Assembly: GCA_002794775.1 (NCBI GenBank)
Contig: NBAY01000083.1
Span: 62,001 to 126,000, forward strand
Length of the DNA stretch: 64,000 nucleotides
From: Porodaedalea pini
Taxonomy: Eukaryota; Basidiomycota; Agaricomycetes; Hymenochaetales; Hymenochaetaceae
Reading direction: 5' to 3'
In this document: piece by piece, positions 11,964 through 23,636 of the stretch
How positions within the stretch are numbered: the stretch's first letter is position 1
Layout of the letters: each line of letters begins with the position of its first letter
Position numbers and translations under genes: made by a program
The notes under the pieces: model-generated
Seen by the model: the letters and a program-made list of their open reading frames with translations, nothing else
Told to the model about the DNA's origin: nothing
Databases searched by the model: none

Positions 11964-12469
11964 TCAGCAGTATTTACTAAGCGGCCCGTTGTCGTCATCC
12001 TGCTGACTTTTCACTAAACTCCTTTGCCAAATATTCACAAATCTCTGACCGTGTCTATGGTTGGCACTGCCAAAGCCACAAGTGTACCATACAGCGTGCA
12101 TGACGAAACAAATGGCAATAAGACCGATTGAGAATGTTATACAGTGAGTCGAAAGACGATTCAAACCCGAACAGATGAGCTCGACTTCAAATGGAGACAT
12201 GAGCTTGAAAGATATACCAGCGATGGCTTTCAAAAGACGAGACGGAAGACTGTGAGTACTGTCATCAGTTGCTTATTATCAGTTGAATGAAAAGAGTAAG
12301 ACCTTCTGTTGCACTCATGATTTTCATCCTGTAGCTCGACCTTCTGCTTGCCGCTTTCTTGAGCCTCCCTTTCGACTATCCGCATTTTGGTAGCACATGC
12401 CACTTTTGCTTCCTGACTTGTCGACACAGAAATGTTCCAATCCGTCATTAGCGCTTTTTTTCTTGCCAC
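11964..12469 (-). CDS. Small two-exon membrane protein, about 150 residues, family unknown
   Basis: Minus-strand model with exon 1 at 12303-12469 and exon 2 at 11964-12249, joined by a 53-bp GT-AG intron. The two exons keep one frame and sum to 150 residues plus stop. The N-terminal half is charged and helix-prone (MARKKALMTDWNISVS, then a Lys/Glu-rich stretch). The C-terminal half carries one clear membrane segment (HCITFSIGLIAICFVMHAVW) and a polar tail ending PLSKYC. The donor is GTCTTA, which is weak. I do not recognise a domain. It may be a fragment of a larger gene. Confidence 0.4.
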
Positions 12470-12837
12470 ACATGATCCTCAAGCCTATTCGCTATGGCTC
12501 TTCTCTTCATAGGCGCGCGTGCTCTGTCCGTCCGTTCGGAATGCACGCTCTCTTCCCCCCAGCCGTTTTCTCGTTCGCTACATTTTCAGTTTCTCTGCGT
12601 CGTGTAAGAGCGCGGACGAAGACTGGGCTATGCAACTGAGCTCATGGAGTTGGTTAAGAGGTGTTGCAATATGGACAGAACGACCTGTGCGCAGATGCTC
12701 CGATGCCATCTCCATTGCACATGTTTCCCTTCTTTCAAGTATCTCTGGTACCAATCTTATTCATGTCAATAAATAACCCCTTGCCTTTACATTACTAAGT
12801 AAATTACTGTAAAGACAACTTTCAAATCTCCTAAGAG
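12470..12837. other. Intergenic, no gene recognised
   Basis: Between two minus-strand genes, T-rich with no supported frame. It should contain the promoter of the gene ending at 11964 and the 3' end of DUF6533 copy E. Confidence 0.45.
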
Positions 12838-14464
12838 CTAAGCAAACTCCACGTTGCTCATGGTTTTCAATCTATAGCTCGTACCGCCATTGGCGCCCCT
12901 CTCTCCTGCTTCCTTTAAATTAACAAGCATGCGGCTGCCGAGGACACAAAGGAAGGAGGGACTTCCGAGTAGTTCAAGCACGTCCGACCAAAACACATTG
13001 GTGCTCTTTATCTTGAACTGCACGATATTGAAAACACAGCACGAGACGACACTGATAGGAATTTTTTATCACCAACTGTGTTCCAGGTAGAAAAAGATCA
13101 TCTTACACAAGAAAGTAGACGAGCTGATCCTGAATGAGGACCTTCACGAGGTTGAAGCCGCTGAAACCAGCTGACAGTCGCCAGAATTCTGCAGCCTTGT
13201 ATAAGGCTAAGGCCATGAGTATTACTCCGTATACCATCGAAATCACCCTATGCTCTGTGAGAAATAATTCGGGAGTAAGACTCAGATAGCACATACCAGT
13301 CTATAATGCCCATTGTGGGCCGCGGGATTCGATCGGTCCCACAGAACGTAGCACCTGTAACCAGGCCTCCAATGGCGACTTGAAATTTGGTTTAGAAACC
13401 TATTGTATTACGGTACGTGAGATGTGGCACTCACTGCTCTCAAACCAAACACCATAGATTATGATCCCTAATTTAGCCAAGGCTTCCAGAGCAAGCGCCG
13501 CCTTGAGGCAGATAGACAACTTCATATCTGAAGTTTCGTCAATAGTGTTTAGCTGGCATGAGTAGCTCTCACGCACCGTGCGAGTAGAGTGCGAGGACTC
13601 TGATCATGAGAATGTCTGCAGATACAGGTCAAATTATTACTCGAGCGCGCTTTCCAGGTGAACATTTACAGTCAATTAAAATAAGCGTAACCCAGCCTGA
13701 AGTTTTTGTGAGTGTCTTTCCGTTAACGATGTGATCTGAGAGGCTCACTGGCTATGGTACGGGTCCATTCAGCAAAGCGGCCTAAGGAGAATGTGAGCTG
13801 TGAGAAACAGTGTCGTTCCAATGCTTACATCTGATTGCATATAATCAGGACATCGATGTCAAATGGGTAATTCAAGAAGTGTTCGTCAACTTACAGAGTA
13901 ATATTCGCATTGTATGTACTCCCTTTAAAAGCAGTTAGTGATACTGGACAACTATCAGGCGAGACATAGTATGCTTACAGGAGATTAATGTCAGAGCACC
14001 GAGTATTCCAATGTACCGGTTCTGTGAGATTGTCAGAATAATATTGCTTAGGAAGAGGCAAATTGGTATTGCTCACCGCAAAGTAAACAATGTTGACAGA
14101 CTTCCCAGCTCCCTTCAAGTTCTTCGAGAATAATAAATTTCAGCGCTGGCAACGGTTTATACTGTACTGAATCACGTACCCAGAAGTACTTGACCTTGAG
14201 GATAATCATGCCGATGTCAGCACTGGGATACGGAAAGACTTTGGATGCCAAATGCTACCTCTTTATCCATCGTGGTAACTAGAGTCCGCGTGAGTTTGTC
14301 TCATGCAGATTTGAGGCGTGCAATAGCTTGGACTTACTGGTGTCATAGACCAAGAGTGCGGCGATTGCGACGACAAAATACTGTTGTGTATTTATGTCCA
14401 AGACGAAGAGCGTTGTAAGACTAGGATCAATAGGCTCGACATCAGATCGGATGGAGAGTGACAT
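12838..14464 (-). CDS. DUF6533-type membrane protein, copy E
   Basis: Complete minus-strand gene. Exon 1 starts at 14464 with MSLSIRSDVEPIDPSLTTLF and ends VYDT in phase 1. Exon 2 is the 20-nt micro-exon at 14259-14278 (TTMDKE) and exon 3 the 15-nt micro-exon at 14180-14194 (VKYFW). Then follow KSVNIVYFA, NRYIGILGALTLIS, GSTYNANITL, GRFAEWTRTIA, SSGWVTLILIDC, DILMIRVLALYSH and DMKLSICLKAALALEALAKL. The next exon contains GVILMALALYKAAEFWRLSA and the terminal exon contains MLVNLKEAGERGANGGTSYR, with stop at 12838. All junctions read by eye are GT-AG. This is the best-preserved copy and is a good template for the others. Predicted plasma-membrane or endomembrane protein of unknown function. Confidence 0.87.
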
Positions 14465-15049
14465 TCTTGTCTTGTGTTACTCGAGACGACCGGAGACAAG
14501 TGGGCAGGGTTATGTTGCAATCGAGTATGGGCTTCATGAGCTTTTATCAGGGCACCTGAAACATAGAAGAGTCAACGGCAGATCAAAATGATGGAGTTGG
14601 AACAAACAAAAGAAAGGGTCCTCAGGTGTAAGTCTCGATCAAGCACTTCCGAGCGTACCATATTGCTTGCACATCCTCTCGTTCTTCACACGAATTGCAT
14701 TGCGTTGAGAGGCGGTGCTGATTGGCATAACGATCAATCTCGGAGACCGGAAAGCGCATCATTTACTGATCTTCTTCGGGCTACAATGGATCAGAAACCA
14801 TGAAAAAAGGGTCTGTGTGATGCGACAATTCAGCTTGAGGCTGCATGGCAATTCTCGTTGGTCGGAAGAAGTAAAGCAGAGCGTGCTGTGTTGCAAGATG
14901 CAATCGTATTGGCGGATGGATTCATCGAAACAATTATCCGGCGTTCTCCGAGACGCGGCCGCTCGGCAAGCAGTGAGGACTACCATCTCGTGCATTTCTT
15001 CAAACCCGTCTACGACGTTTACCAGAAATGTTGGACAGGCACTCTTTAG
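14465..15049. other. Intergenic, no gene recognised
   Basis: Upstream of copy E (promoter side) and of the first P450 wreck. Frames 14588-14803 and 14715-15125 overlap and lack recognisable domains. Confidence 0.45.
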
Positions 15050-17110
15050 TGCAGCGTTAAAATCAAGTACTTCAAGTTACCCAGGTTTCTCGATATCATT
15101 TGGCTTTGTCACTGACGGCTTATAGCGCTGCAAATCGACCTTGGACAAAAACTTTCATGCACGGAAAGCTGTATACTCGTATTCGTCTATCGCAGTCGCC
15201 TGCCGTGAGCTACTAATGCTTTGAAGAGGCGTGCCAGACTCGAGACAGATCTGATTCAACGAGTGAAGTTTGACGTAACGAAAGAAGCATAGACTCGGAA
15301 GCGGACAAAGGCAAGTTGCTGTCTTGCGTGCACCGGAAAGTCATTGCCGGAAGCATAGCCGGACATACCGGGTACAACTTACATGCCATGCCAGCATCTG
15401 CATCTTTACAATTACGTGCACACAACTCGATTCGAACAGCTTCGAACTCCCTAGCCAGTTGATCGGAAGATCAACTCAGGTACGGTGGACGAAATATCAC
15501 CGCACCGAGGAAAGTCCGTTAGCGACTCGGACCCTTCGCTGCCCGAGTGCAGGGCGCGATGAAGAAAACTTGAAGAAATTATGACATTTTACATGCAACT
15601 CTTTCACCGGAAAATGCAGGAGGCGAAATTTATCAGCTCGTGTTCAGCGGAGATGTTGTCGTACACATCAACTCTGCCGCGACGGTCCACCAAGTCAGCG
15701 AGCTCTTACAGTGGCATCATCCAGCGAAGCCGCCATCGTGACTCTAAACAACCTTATCGAGAAATACCAAGACGAAGTCCTTGCGAAGTATGTCAGCGTG
15801 CTCGAGCTACTCGAGCAACACGCAGACATCGATCTCCCATTCGCCTCGTTCCTCAGCCTCCTCTCGCCTATGTGTATACGGCAGTACTCCATCTCCTCCT
15901 CTCCGCTTATTGACGCAAGCCGCGTCTCAATCTCATCGCCAGCGTCTTTCATGCGTCTGTGCTTTCTGGTCTTGGACAGACGCGTTTCCGAGGCGTCGCG
16001 TCTTTCTTCCTCGCTAGTCTCACTCATGGTCCGCACGCACCTGTCGTAGTTCGTCCCTCTGGTGCACAGTTTGCACTCCCATCCGACTCGCTGTTACCCG
16101 TTGTGATGTTCGCGGTTGGCTCGGGGCTCGCACCGTTTCACAGTTTCGCGCAGCAGACGGCAGGCCGTGCGATCGGGCACGCGGTGTTGTTCTTTGGGTA
16201 CCGTGACCCGGAGGAGAGTTTGGTGTCGTTGACGTGCGGCCAGCATTCTTAGGGAAGAGTGAGGTGTCGGAGGGTTGCAAACATGTCCAACAGTACGTCT
16301 TCCTTCTCAACTATTTATCATTCTTTACTTAGAATTTGTCTTCAGTCGCATGTGGCACGACCGGCAGATCATCAAGGAGCTTTTCAACGAAAATGCTAAG
16401 TTCGTTTCCTACTTCCGTTCACTTCACTAGAGCTAAGTCTTACAATGCGCTTCCAGTTCTTTTCTTGTGGCTCGCGCCGCGCTGCGAATAGGATCAAGAA
16501 GGCCTGCATTGATATTATGAAGGACAACAATCCCGACTGGAGCGACGAACGGGTGGGCGGTAGCTGCTTTCAAGCGTGCGCAGAAAGAGCACTATGCTGC
16601 AGACGTTTCTGACTGAGAAGCCCGATATCAGTACTATGCGATGCACTTGACGGAGGGAAGATTTGTAAGGTACAGTTAATTTGAAGCTGTACTTCTAGTT
16701 TTTATACGATGCTTCGTTTTTACGATCCCATACAGGTTGATAAGTAGCGTGAGTTCGTTACGAGTATCACCATTGGCACCGCCGCAGACCAATACATTAA
16801 TTTTGTGCGACATGCCAATGCTCCTCTACCGTGCTTTGCTCGCTTGAACTCCGAAGGGTCAACAATTAAGTCTTTTTGAATTCACAATCACAAGATGATC
16901 ACGGCTATTGCACAACTTCGAAGTCACGAAGAAGGCACTATATTGGAAGCCCATACTCCAATGAATCATTTGCAGCGTGCTAGATAACAGATAGCAAGTC
17001 GGGAGCGGGCGTGCTCTTATTGGGTAAGCCGACCCTACAGGACCCAAGACATCAGTCTGCCCTACGGCTTGAACCCGGGGGAAAAGCCAATATGAACTTG
17101 ACAGTAGAAA
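15050..17110 (+). pseudogene. Wrecked CYP505-like P450/reductase, copy 1
   Basis: Pieces of a fused P450/reductase in scrambled and deleted form. 15060-15250 matches 22690-22830 of the second wreck and ends in a decayed stretch after the heme loop (HGKLYTRIR-like). 15420-15600 matches the promoter of the intact gene. At about 15635-15700 a piece of exon 1 (VVHINSA) runs straight into exon-8 sequence from about 15705. That exon-8 part covers the FAD-binding RQYSISSSPL region and the NADPH loop GSGLAPFHSF, with frameshifts and a gap of about 60 bp. 16340-16620 matches exons 9 and 10. 16620-17110 matches the 3' flank of the intact gene. The whole heme and FMN domains are missing between exons 1 and 8, so no functional product is possible. 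Confidence 0.88.
15525..15548 (+). promoter_or_regulatory. Inverted CGG-N12-CCG site, P450 copy 1
   Basis: ACTCGGAC and GCCCGAGT flank an 8-bp spacer. The half-sites CGG and CCG are 12 bp apart. The same block is found upstream of the other two CYP505 copies. Confidence 0.55.
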
Positions 17111-17218
17111 CAACATGAAAAGCGAACCCTCTCGCATTCGTACGGTTCATTTCCTTATGTTCTTTAAATAGATTTATCCGCGTCTACAATCCTAACTACG
17201 ATGCTCACTTGCTCATTA

Positions 17219-18067
17219 CAGCCATTTTCATAAGTCCTGCGACACGTGCATGTCACGTGAAGTGAGCCGCGTCAGAGCCAAAATGTCGAAAAATTAGAAT
17301 GAATGCCTATTTTCTCTGTAAATTCTGCACAGTACCCGCTCATTAAGTACTCAAAAAAAAGGCATGGTCCTCAGGAGAAGAAATATTTAAAATAGGGAGC
17401 AATAAATTGACTGTGTAGGTGGGTGGAGATCAAACAAGTGCAGCTGGTCTGTTCTCTCACCCATTTCCACTGAGATTCAAAAATTATGGCTCCCCTACAT
17501 CTATCTATAAAATTCTTTCCTGTGACTGTAAATTAAGTATATGACTATACCAACAGCTCCTGCAAGTTTGAAGCCAATCCATTCAGTATTCATGGTCCAG
17601 CAGCAACATTTGTGTTGCACTTTGAGCTCTTTCCACCCTCCTTTTCTCACAACTGGTCTTGCAGAGTAGAACACAAATGTTGCTGCTGGACCATGAATAC
17701 TGAATGGATTGGCTTCAAACTTGCAGGATATGTTGGTATAGTCATATACTTAATTTACAGACACAGGAAAGAATTTTATAGGTAGATGTAGGGGAGCCAT
17801 AATTTCTGAATCTTAGTGGAAATGGGTGAGAGAACAGACCAGCTGCACTTGTTTGATCTCCACCCACCTACACAGTCAATTTATTGCTCCCTATTTTACA
17901 TATTTCTTCTCCTGAGGACCATGCCTTTTTTTTGAGTACTTAATGAGCGGGTACTGTGCAGAATTCACAGAGAAAATAGGCATTCATTCTAATTTTTCGA
18001 CATTTTGGCTCTGACGTGGCTCACTTCACGTGACATGCACGTGTCGCAGGACTTATGAAAATGGCTG
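17219..18067. mobile_element. 849-bp hairpin MITE, copy 2 (TA target site)
   Basis: Same element as copy 1: CAGCC ends, TA on both sides, two CACGTG hexamers near the left end. The central spacer reads in the opposite orientation to copies 1, 3 and 4, so it inserted the other way round. It lies between the P450 wreck and the pseudokinase gene. Confidence 0.93.
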
Positions 18068-18224
18068 TAAGGTCATAGTATTTTGCAAGTCGTGTTGTCT
18101 GCTATTGACTGCAAGATTAACCTACGACATATGCTCTATGATTACACTCTTGCCCTTGTCTTCTACTGGCCTTTTTTGTACATAGATGGATGCAATCTGC
18201 TTTATCAAGGTACATAATGCAAAC

Positions 18225-20314
18225 TCATGAGCTTTCTCTGTACTTCTTTGTCCAATGGTAGGCTCTCTGGAGCAATGCTACTTCCTGTTGAGGTCCCTGC
18301 AAGATTGTCATGATCGAAGGCATATCAATACGCATCTCAGGATCGTAATCCCAACAGAGTTGGCAGACATCCCAGAGTGTGTCCTTCGCCTTCAACCTTT
18401 GCGAAGTCCAGGTGTCAGATGAAGGAAGAGCGGGAAGCTTGCACCTAATGATCGCTAACAGCACTTGTGAATCCTTCATAAGGTGCGCGTACGGCTCTTC
18501 ATGGGCAAGGAGTGCCTTCAGACATTTCACTGCGTCAAGCTGTGCAGTGCACTTCAGAAGCTGAACCAACTTACGAAGACAGTCATGCCGAAAGCCCATA
18601 CATCAGATTCCTTGGAAAAACTTCCATTTCCCGCAAGGAGCTCATAAGCCAGATAGCGAGGGTTGTCTTGTAAGTCTGCATCAGAGATGTGAGTATCACT
18701 GATGATACGTGAGTTTCCAAAACCGCAGATGAGAGCATCTCCAGTTTCGCTGACAAGCAAGTTGTGCTATACTAGGTCAATGATAAATTATTATGTGTGA
18801 AGATTGCACCAAACATACTGGGTTAATGTTTGAGTGGATCACATCTTCCTCATGAAGGTAGGCCAGGCCTTCGGCAATCCCATTGACCTATACAGCACAT
18901 CAACATAGTCCATATATAGTGGAATGAGATATGCACCAGCCGCTTCAGGTCACAGTCTGGCACACTTCTGACATAATCCCATGCAGTCCCAACCATCCAT
19001 AAAGACACGAGTGAAGGAAATTCAGCTTCGACATCGAAGGCAAAGCCAAGAAGAGGAAGAATGTTATGATGTGTTAACTTTGACCAGATGTAAATCTCAT
19101 TCTCGAACCGCTGGAAATTGGGTTTAAACTCAGTTGTTTGGCAAATGTTTAGGAAGTGCTCACCATTTTTCTGGTTTTCATACCAAATCATAAACGTTTG
19201 CCAGCAATCTTGGTTACATTGCCTCCTGGAACAGAGTATTCCCCTATGAATACATCCGCATATGCTCCTTTGGCTTGAACACACCAATTGGGGAAGATAA
19301 CATGTTCAGATAGGTCAAGATGGCTCAGCCCTTCAAGTACTTCAGATTGAAAAGCATGAACGCCCCCTTTAAAAGGCAAATTAGAATTCCATCAATATCT
19401 TCGATAGGATTCTCTCACGCTTTCGGCGCCTGAGATGGTTCTGCCCTTCTGTAGCCGCTCTTGGTCCCTCAACTCCTGTTGTTGTTCCGTTTGCCGCTTC
19501 AATCTAGAACATTCAAATTTCAAAATATTGCACAGAGACAGAATTTCGGCATGAGAAATTACCTCTGTTGTCACTATTTGAGCATTACGAAGTCAGAGGA
19601 AGTCGTTAAAAAGAGAACAGTGTCGTTAAAAGAGGGACACATGTCATAAAAAGATGAAACCGTACCTTCCTCCATTGAATTAGCAACACCCATTCCAGCA
19701 GCGTCCCTCAGAACAGGAGTCTCTGCAGAAGAGCGCATTGAAGCAGCATTCAACCCATTCCTCCGCTCCTCTATATTTTACATTAATTATGTCGCCCAGC
19801 CAACCGATAAGAATGCTCACCCGATGATGTATTTTTGGCTCTATTTCGTGCCTTGGAGCGCCGCTTTCCTGTCGATGAAAATCCCGACCCACCTAAGTGA
19901 GAACCAACTAATTTGAGGCCCTTCCCTATGTGGTCTAAGCAGCAATCCGTAAAAAACCATGGGTGCGAAGCAGCGATTTTGCATTTTGCCAAAACCTGAA
20001 GGGATCCAGGGCTGGATGCACAAAATACAATGCAGTGAGAATCCTTCATACGCATTAATCGCACATCACTTACACGAAAATTGCGATAAGAGCAGAAGAC
20101 AAGTCAATCACGACTTCAAGTCTATCCTTGCCATTTGCGAAGGCAACGATTCTCCCTATGACCAAGCCGAATGGTAAAACAGTGCTTATCACGTTGTTCC
20201 AGGTAATCCAAGCCCGAATTCCTGAATTGACTTCAGAAAAATATTGAAAAGATAGTTTGTTTATGAGATACCTCCTTGAGCGTCCTCGTTTTGGTTCTCG
20301 AGATCGGAGGGCAT
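18225..20314 (-). CDS. Membrane-tethered protein kinase-like protein, predicted pseudokinase
   Basis: Minus-strand multi-exon gene. The N-terminal exons start at 20314 (MPSDLENQNEDAQG) and give two hydrophobic stretches (ISTVLPFGLVIGRIVAF and VILTALYFVHPALDPF). A helical region with LKRQTEQQQELRDQERLQKG comes next (19440-19510). The kinase domain spans about 19370-18225. It shows a degenerate glycine loop (KGAYADVFIGEY), a possible beta-3 Lys (IAGKRL) and an alpha-C Glu (FENEIYIWSKLTHHNILPLL). The catalytic loop is HSNINP instead of HRDxxxxN, the metal-binding motif is GFG instead of DFG, and AYE stands for APE. DVWAFGMTVF and a CWxxDPxxR-like CWDYDPEMR follow, with stop at 18225. Both catalytic aspartates are absent, so phosphotransfer is unlikely. 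The join between the helical part and the kinase part (about 19380-19430) could not be resolved in frame. Confidence 0.6.
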
Positions 20315-21125
20315 TGTTTCACTTGTGGTCAGCTAGAGGTTGAGGTTGAGAGTCAAGAGGGAAGATAGCGCCATCAACGCCGTTGATGCTGAACAAGGCG
20401 CCTGGTATGTCAAGCAGGCCATGAGGCACACACGCCTCTGTAGTTCCCGCCTGCTTAAGCCCGACAATGAGGGAATCTGAATATACTTTACAGGTGATGC
20501 CGTACAGCCCACCCCGAGGCAAGGGAAGCCGTGCGCGTTCTTTCTGGTTACGGTGATTTTGTCAAGGACTATTTTGGTGGTAAGGAGCCTATCAAATCTG
20601 ATGAGGCTGTCGCATTGATCATGTTTATTAGCTACGCGCAGAGAGCCAGAGCTTGATAACAATTGACGGACGAACTTGAAGGCCATTATATCCACTCTTC
20701 GCCGCGAAGATCCACCTGAATATCAAATTACAGCCATGGAAAGGCTTGTCCAAGAATGATGTCGGCTTGGAATAGAAATCCAGATACTAGTGCATAACGA
20801 CTTTGGTTTGATGTTCCTTATCATTTGGAGTTTGATTAACACTTTAATCAACCGGGGCATGTTCGTTCTTGACCTTGGTCGGGTTAACGGCGTTAGTTTT
20901 GCCGGTTAGAGGCAGGGTCCATTTTGGCTACAAGGTACCAGAACGACGAGCACGATTCACACTTTTCAGGAGGTTAAAGACCTAATGCGAATACTATTCA
21001 CAGCATTCGATTCATTTGCGCGCTATTCAGTTATCGCATAACAGTTTAGAGACAAGCTCAAGTCGAACGAGAAGGAGAAAGGTAAGCAACGTTTGATTCA
21101 CGTGTACAACTCTTTTTGAATACGG
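20315..21125. other. Intergenic; open frames without support
   Basis: Upstream of the pseudokinase gene. On the minus strand 20333-20695 and 20319-20522 overlap in two registers and could be a broken coding exon, but I recognise no domain. The right part leads into the promoter-like block of the second P450 wreck. Confidence 0.4.
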
Positions 21126-23165
21126 ACCGCATCTTGCCATGGCACTGCATGCCAGCGTCTGCATCTACATGTACACAACTCAACCCGAACAACATCGAGC
21201 TCTGATCAGCCTAGGCCTTGAGGACCATCAAATCGGGCATGGTAACTGCCTAAGGAAAGTCTGCGAGCGACTCGGACACTTCACTGCCCGAGTGCAACGC
21301 ACGGTGAAGAAACTCGAAGAAGCTTATTTCTATCCAACACTTTCACATGGTGCCGTAATATTACAGCTAAGCCTCGACGTCTCATTACGGTTCGACCCAC
21401 GCAAGTGCATTCGGAACACTCAGCCCATTACCACTGCCTCCAACAATCCCATTCCTCGGAAATGCGACTCTGATCGACCTCGATGTACCCGTACGCTCGT
21501 TCCTGCTCCTTGCGAAGCAGTACGGTGACATCTTTCAGCTCACGTTCAGCGGAGGTGTCGTCGTCGTACACATCAACTCCGCCGCTAGGACGAGAGATCT
21601 ACAAGCTCTTAAGGCGACATCATCCAGTGAAGCCGCCATCGCGACGCTGAACAACCTTATCGAGAAATACCAAGACGAAGTCCTCGCAAAGCGTGTCAGC
21701 GTGCTCGAGCTGCTCGAACAACACGCAGACATCGATCTCCCATTCGCCTCGTTCCTCAGCCTCCTCCCGCCTATGCGTATACGGCAGTACTCCATCTCCT
21801 CCTCTCCGCTTGTTGACGCAAGCCGCGTCTCAATCTCATCGCCAGCGTCTTTCATGCGCCTGCGCTCTCTGGTCTTGGACAGTCGCGTTTCTGAGGCGTC
21901 GCATCCTCGTTCCTCGCTGGCCTTACGCAAGGTGCGCCCGTGGTAGTTCGGACCTCTGCTGCAGAGTTTGTGCTTTCCTCCGATCCGTTGTCGCCCATCG
22001 TGATGTTCGCGGTTTCTCGGAGTTCACACCGTTTTACCGTTTCGCGCAGGGTACCGTGACCCCGAGGGGGGTTATTTGTATATGGGTTTGAAGATGAAGG
22101 AGTAGACGGAGATGGGCATTGTTGATGTGCGACCGGAATTCTCGAGAAAGGGTGAAGCGTCCGAGGGTGACAAATACGTCTTTTTCTTCTCGTCTGCTTG
22201 TCATTCGTTACTTACGATTTGTTTTCAGTCGCATGTGGCTCGACCGCCAGATCATCAAGGACGTTTTCGACGAAAATGCTAAAGTTCGTTTCCTCCTTTC
22301 CGTTCACCTCACTGGAGCTAAGTCTTACGATGTACTTTCCGTTCTTCACCTGCGGCTCGGGCTGTGCTACGAACGGGATCAAGCAGGTCTGTATCAATAT
22401 TATGAAGGACGACAATCTGACTGGAGCGACGAGCGGACGTCTGCTGCTTTCGAGCGTATGCAGAAGGAGCGCTAAGCCGCAGACGTTTTCGACCAAACAA
22501 GAGTTACGCAGTGGAAGAGCGCCAGCTGATCGTCGTGCACGTGACCATAGCGACGCTCGGTCCTCACGTGTTGGGCGGCGACGTGCAGGCATTCCGGCCG
22601 GAGCGCATACTCGATGGCAAATTCGAGAGCCTTCCCGAGCAGGCGTGTAGCCGCCTGTCGGGTACGGGCGCGCGCGTTCATTGGCCGCCCGTCAAGTTCT
22701 CAAGGATTTTCAATATCATTTGACATAACCAGCGACGGCTTATAGCATGGAAAGCTGCTATGCTTGTATTCGTTCTCCCACGAATTATTGATACTCTAAG
22801 GAAGTGTACCAGACTCGAGCGCGATTTGGTATCACTGAGAAGAAAAAGCAGACTGTGTACATGTGAAAGTACGCTCAAGCAAAAGTCTCGCTCAGCGCGT
22901 CGCGTCCAACGCTCACCTTCGCAATAAGATCTTCTTTCAGTAATACTCATTGCGGTCATTCTCACGCATTCTGCCAAGCTGAAGACCCAATTCAACGATC
23001 ACAGCAGCACTGCGAGCCGCTTGCAGACAGACTGGGACGCCGTTATCGTGACGACGTTTTTGGAGGGTAGGTCTGCAGAGGACGCCGCACGGCTCGTTTC
23101 TTGGCTTCAGCACTCCCTATCTTTGATATCGTCAAAAATGAAAAGCCCTCAACTTTCGGTGTGAG
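21126..23165 (+). pseudogene. Wrecked CYP505-like P450/reductase, copy 2 (composite)
   Basis: 21130-21330 matches the promoter of the intact P450 gene. 21425-21590 is exon 1 sequence (PLPPTIPFLGNATLIDLDVP is readable) that fuses at about 21590 to exon-8 sequence (TRDLQALKATSSSEA). This deletes most of the heme domain and the FMN domain. Exon 8 has frameshifts near 21930-22080. Exons 9-10 follow at 22230-22490. Then, out of order, 22500-22690 is a heme-domain piece (FRPERILDGKFESLPEQA) in which the Cys-containing loop is destroyed. 22735-22790 continues it after an intron-like gap, and 22980-23160 is an FMN-domain piece. At least two ancestral copies therefore contribute to this block. Confidence 0.87.
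21270..21293 (+). promoter_or_regulatory. Inverted CGG-N12-CCG site, P450 copy 2
   Basis: ACTCGGAC, spacer ACTTCACT, GCCCGAGT. It has the same spacing as the intact gene's site although the gene behind it is dead. Confidence 0.55.
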
Positions 23166-23636
23166 GAGACTGAGTGGATGTGGATGTACCAGAGCAGCCA
23201 GCGCTTGTGAAAAAGTTACAGAATCATAGACCTTTTATGGCGCGATGCGACCAACACAGCTATTCGGTGGATTTAAGGAGTGGATGCGCAGTATTTTTGG
23301 ATAGGTTAGTCCTTCCTTCACCATTCTTCCGTTTATCCCTTTGGTGCGCAGTTTTCTCCTTGCGATACCCCTTTGCAAATTGCGTTATTCACTGTCGGCC
23401 TGGTCTTTGCACCGTTCCGTTATTTCGTGTGAGTGCTGAGGAAAAGACTGTGCACGATCGGGCTCATAGTTTCTCTTGTATGCGTGCCGCTCTGGGGAGA
23501 TGGAGGAGTGAGTGAACAAATGCATCACCGATGAGTAGCTGGGTCTCTCCAGGAGAAATGCAACATCAATGGGCGTACAAGGTGTAAATGTGTTAGTAGT
23601 GGGTTGTCATTCAATCTAATCATCATTTTTTACTTA
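23166..23636. other. Intergenic, no gene recognised
   Basis: The plus-strand frame 23174-23515 may include further eroded reductase sequence but no motif is readable. Confidence 0.4.

Noticed and set aside
19783..20064. BRCT-like reading of a 93-codon minus-strand frame
   Set aside because: The HPWFFTDCC stretch looked BRCT-like, but splicing in another frame gives a membrane segment continuous with the pseudokinase N-terminus. The BRCT reading has no further support.
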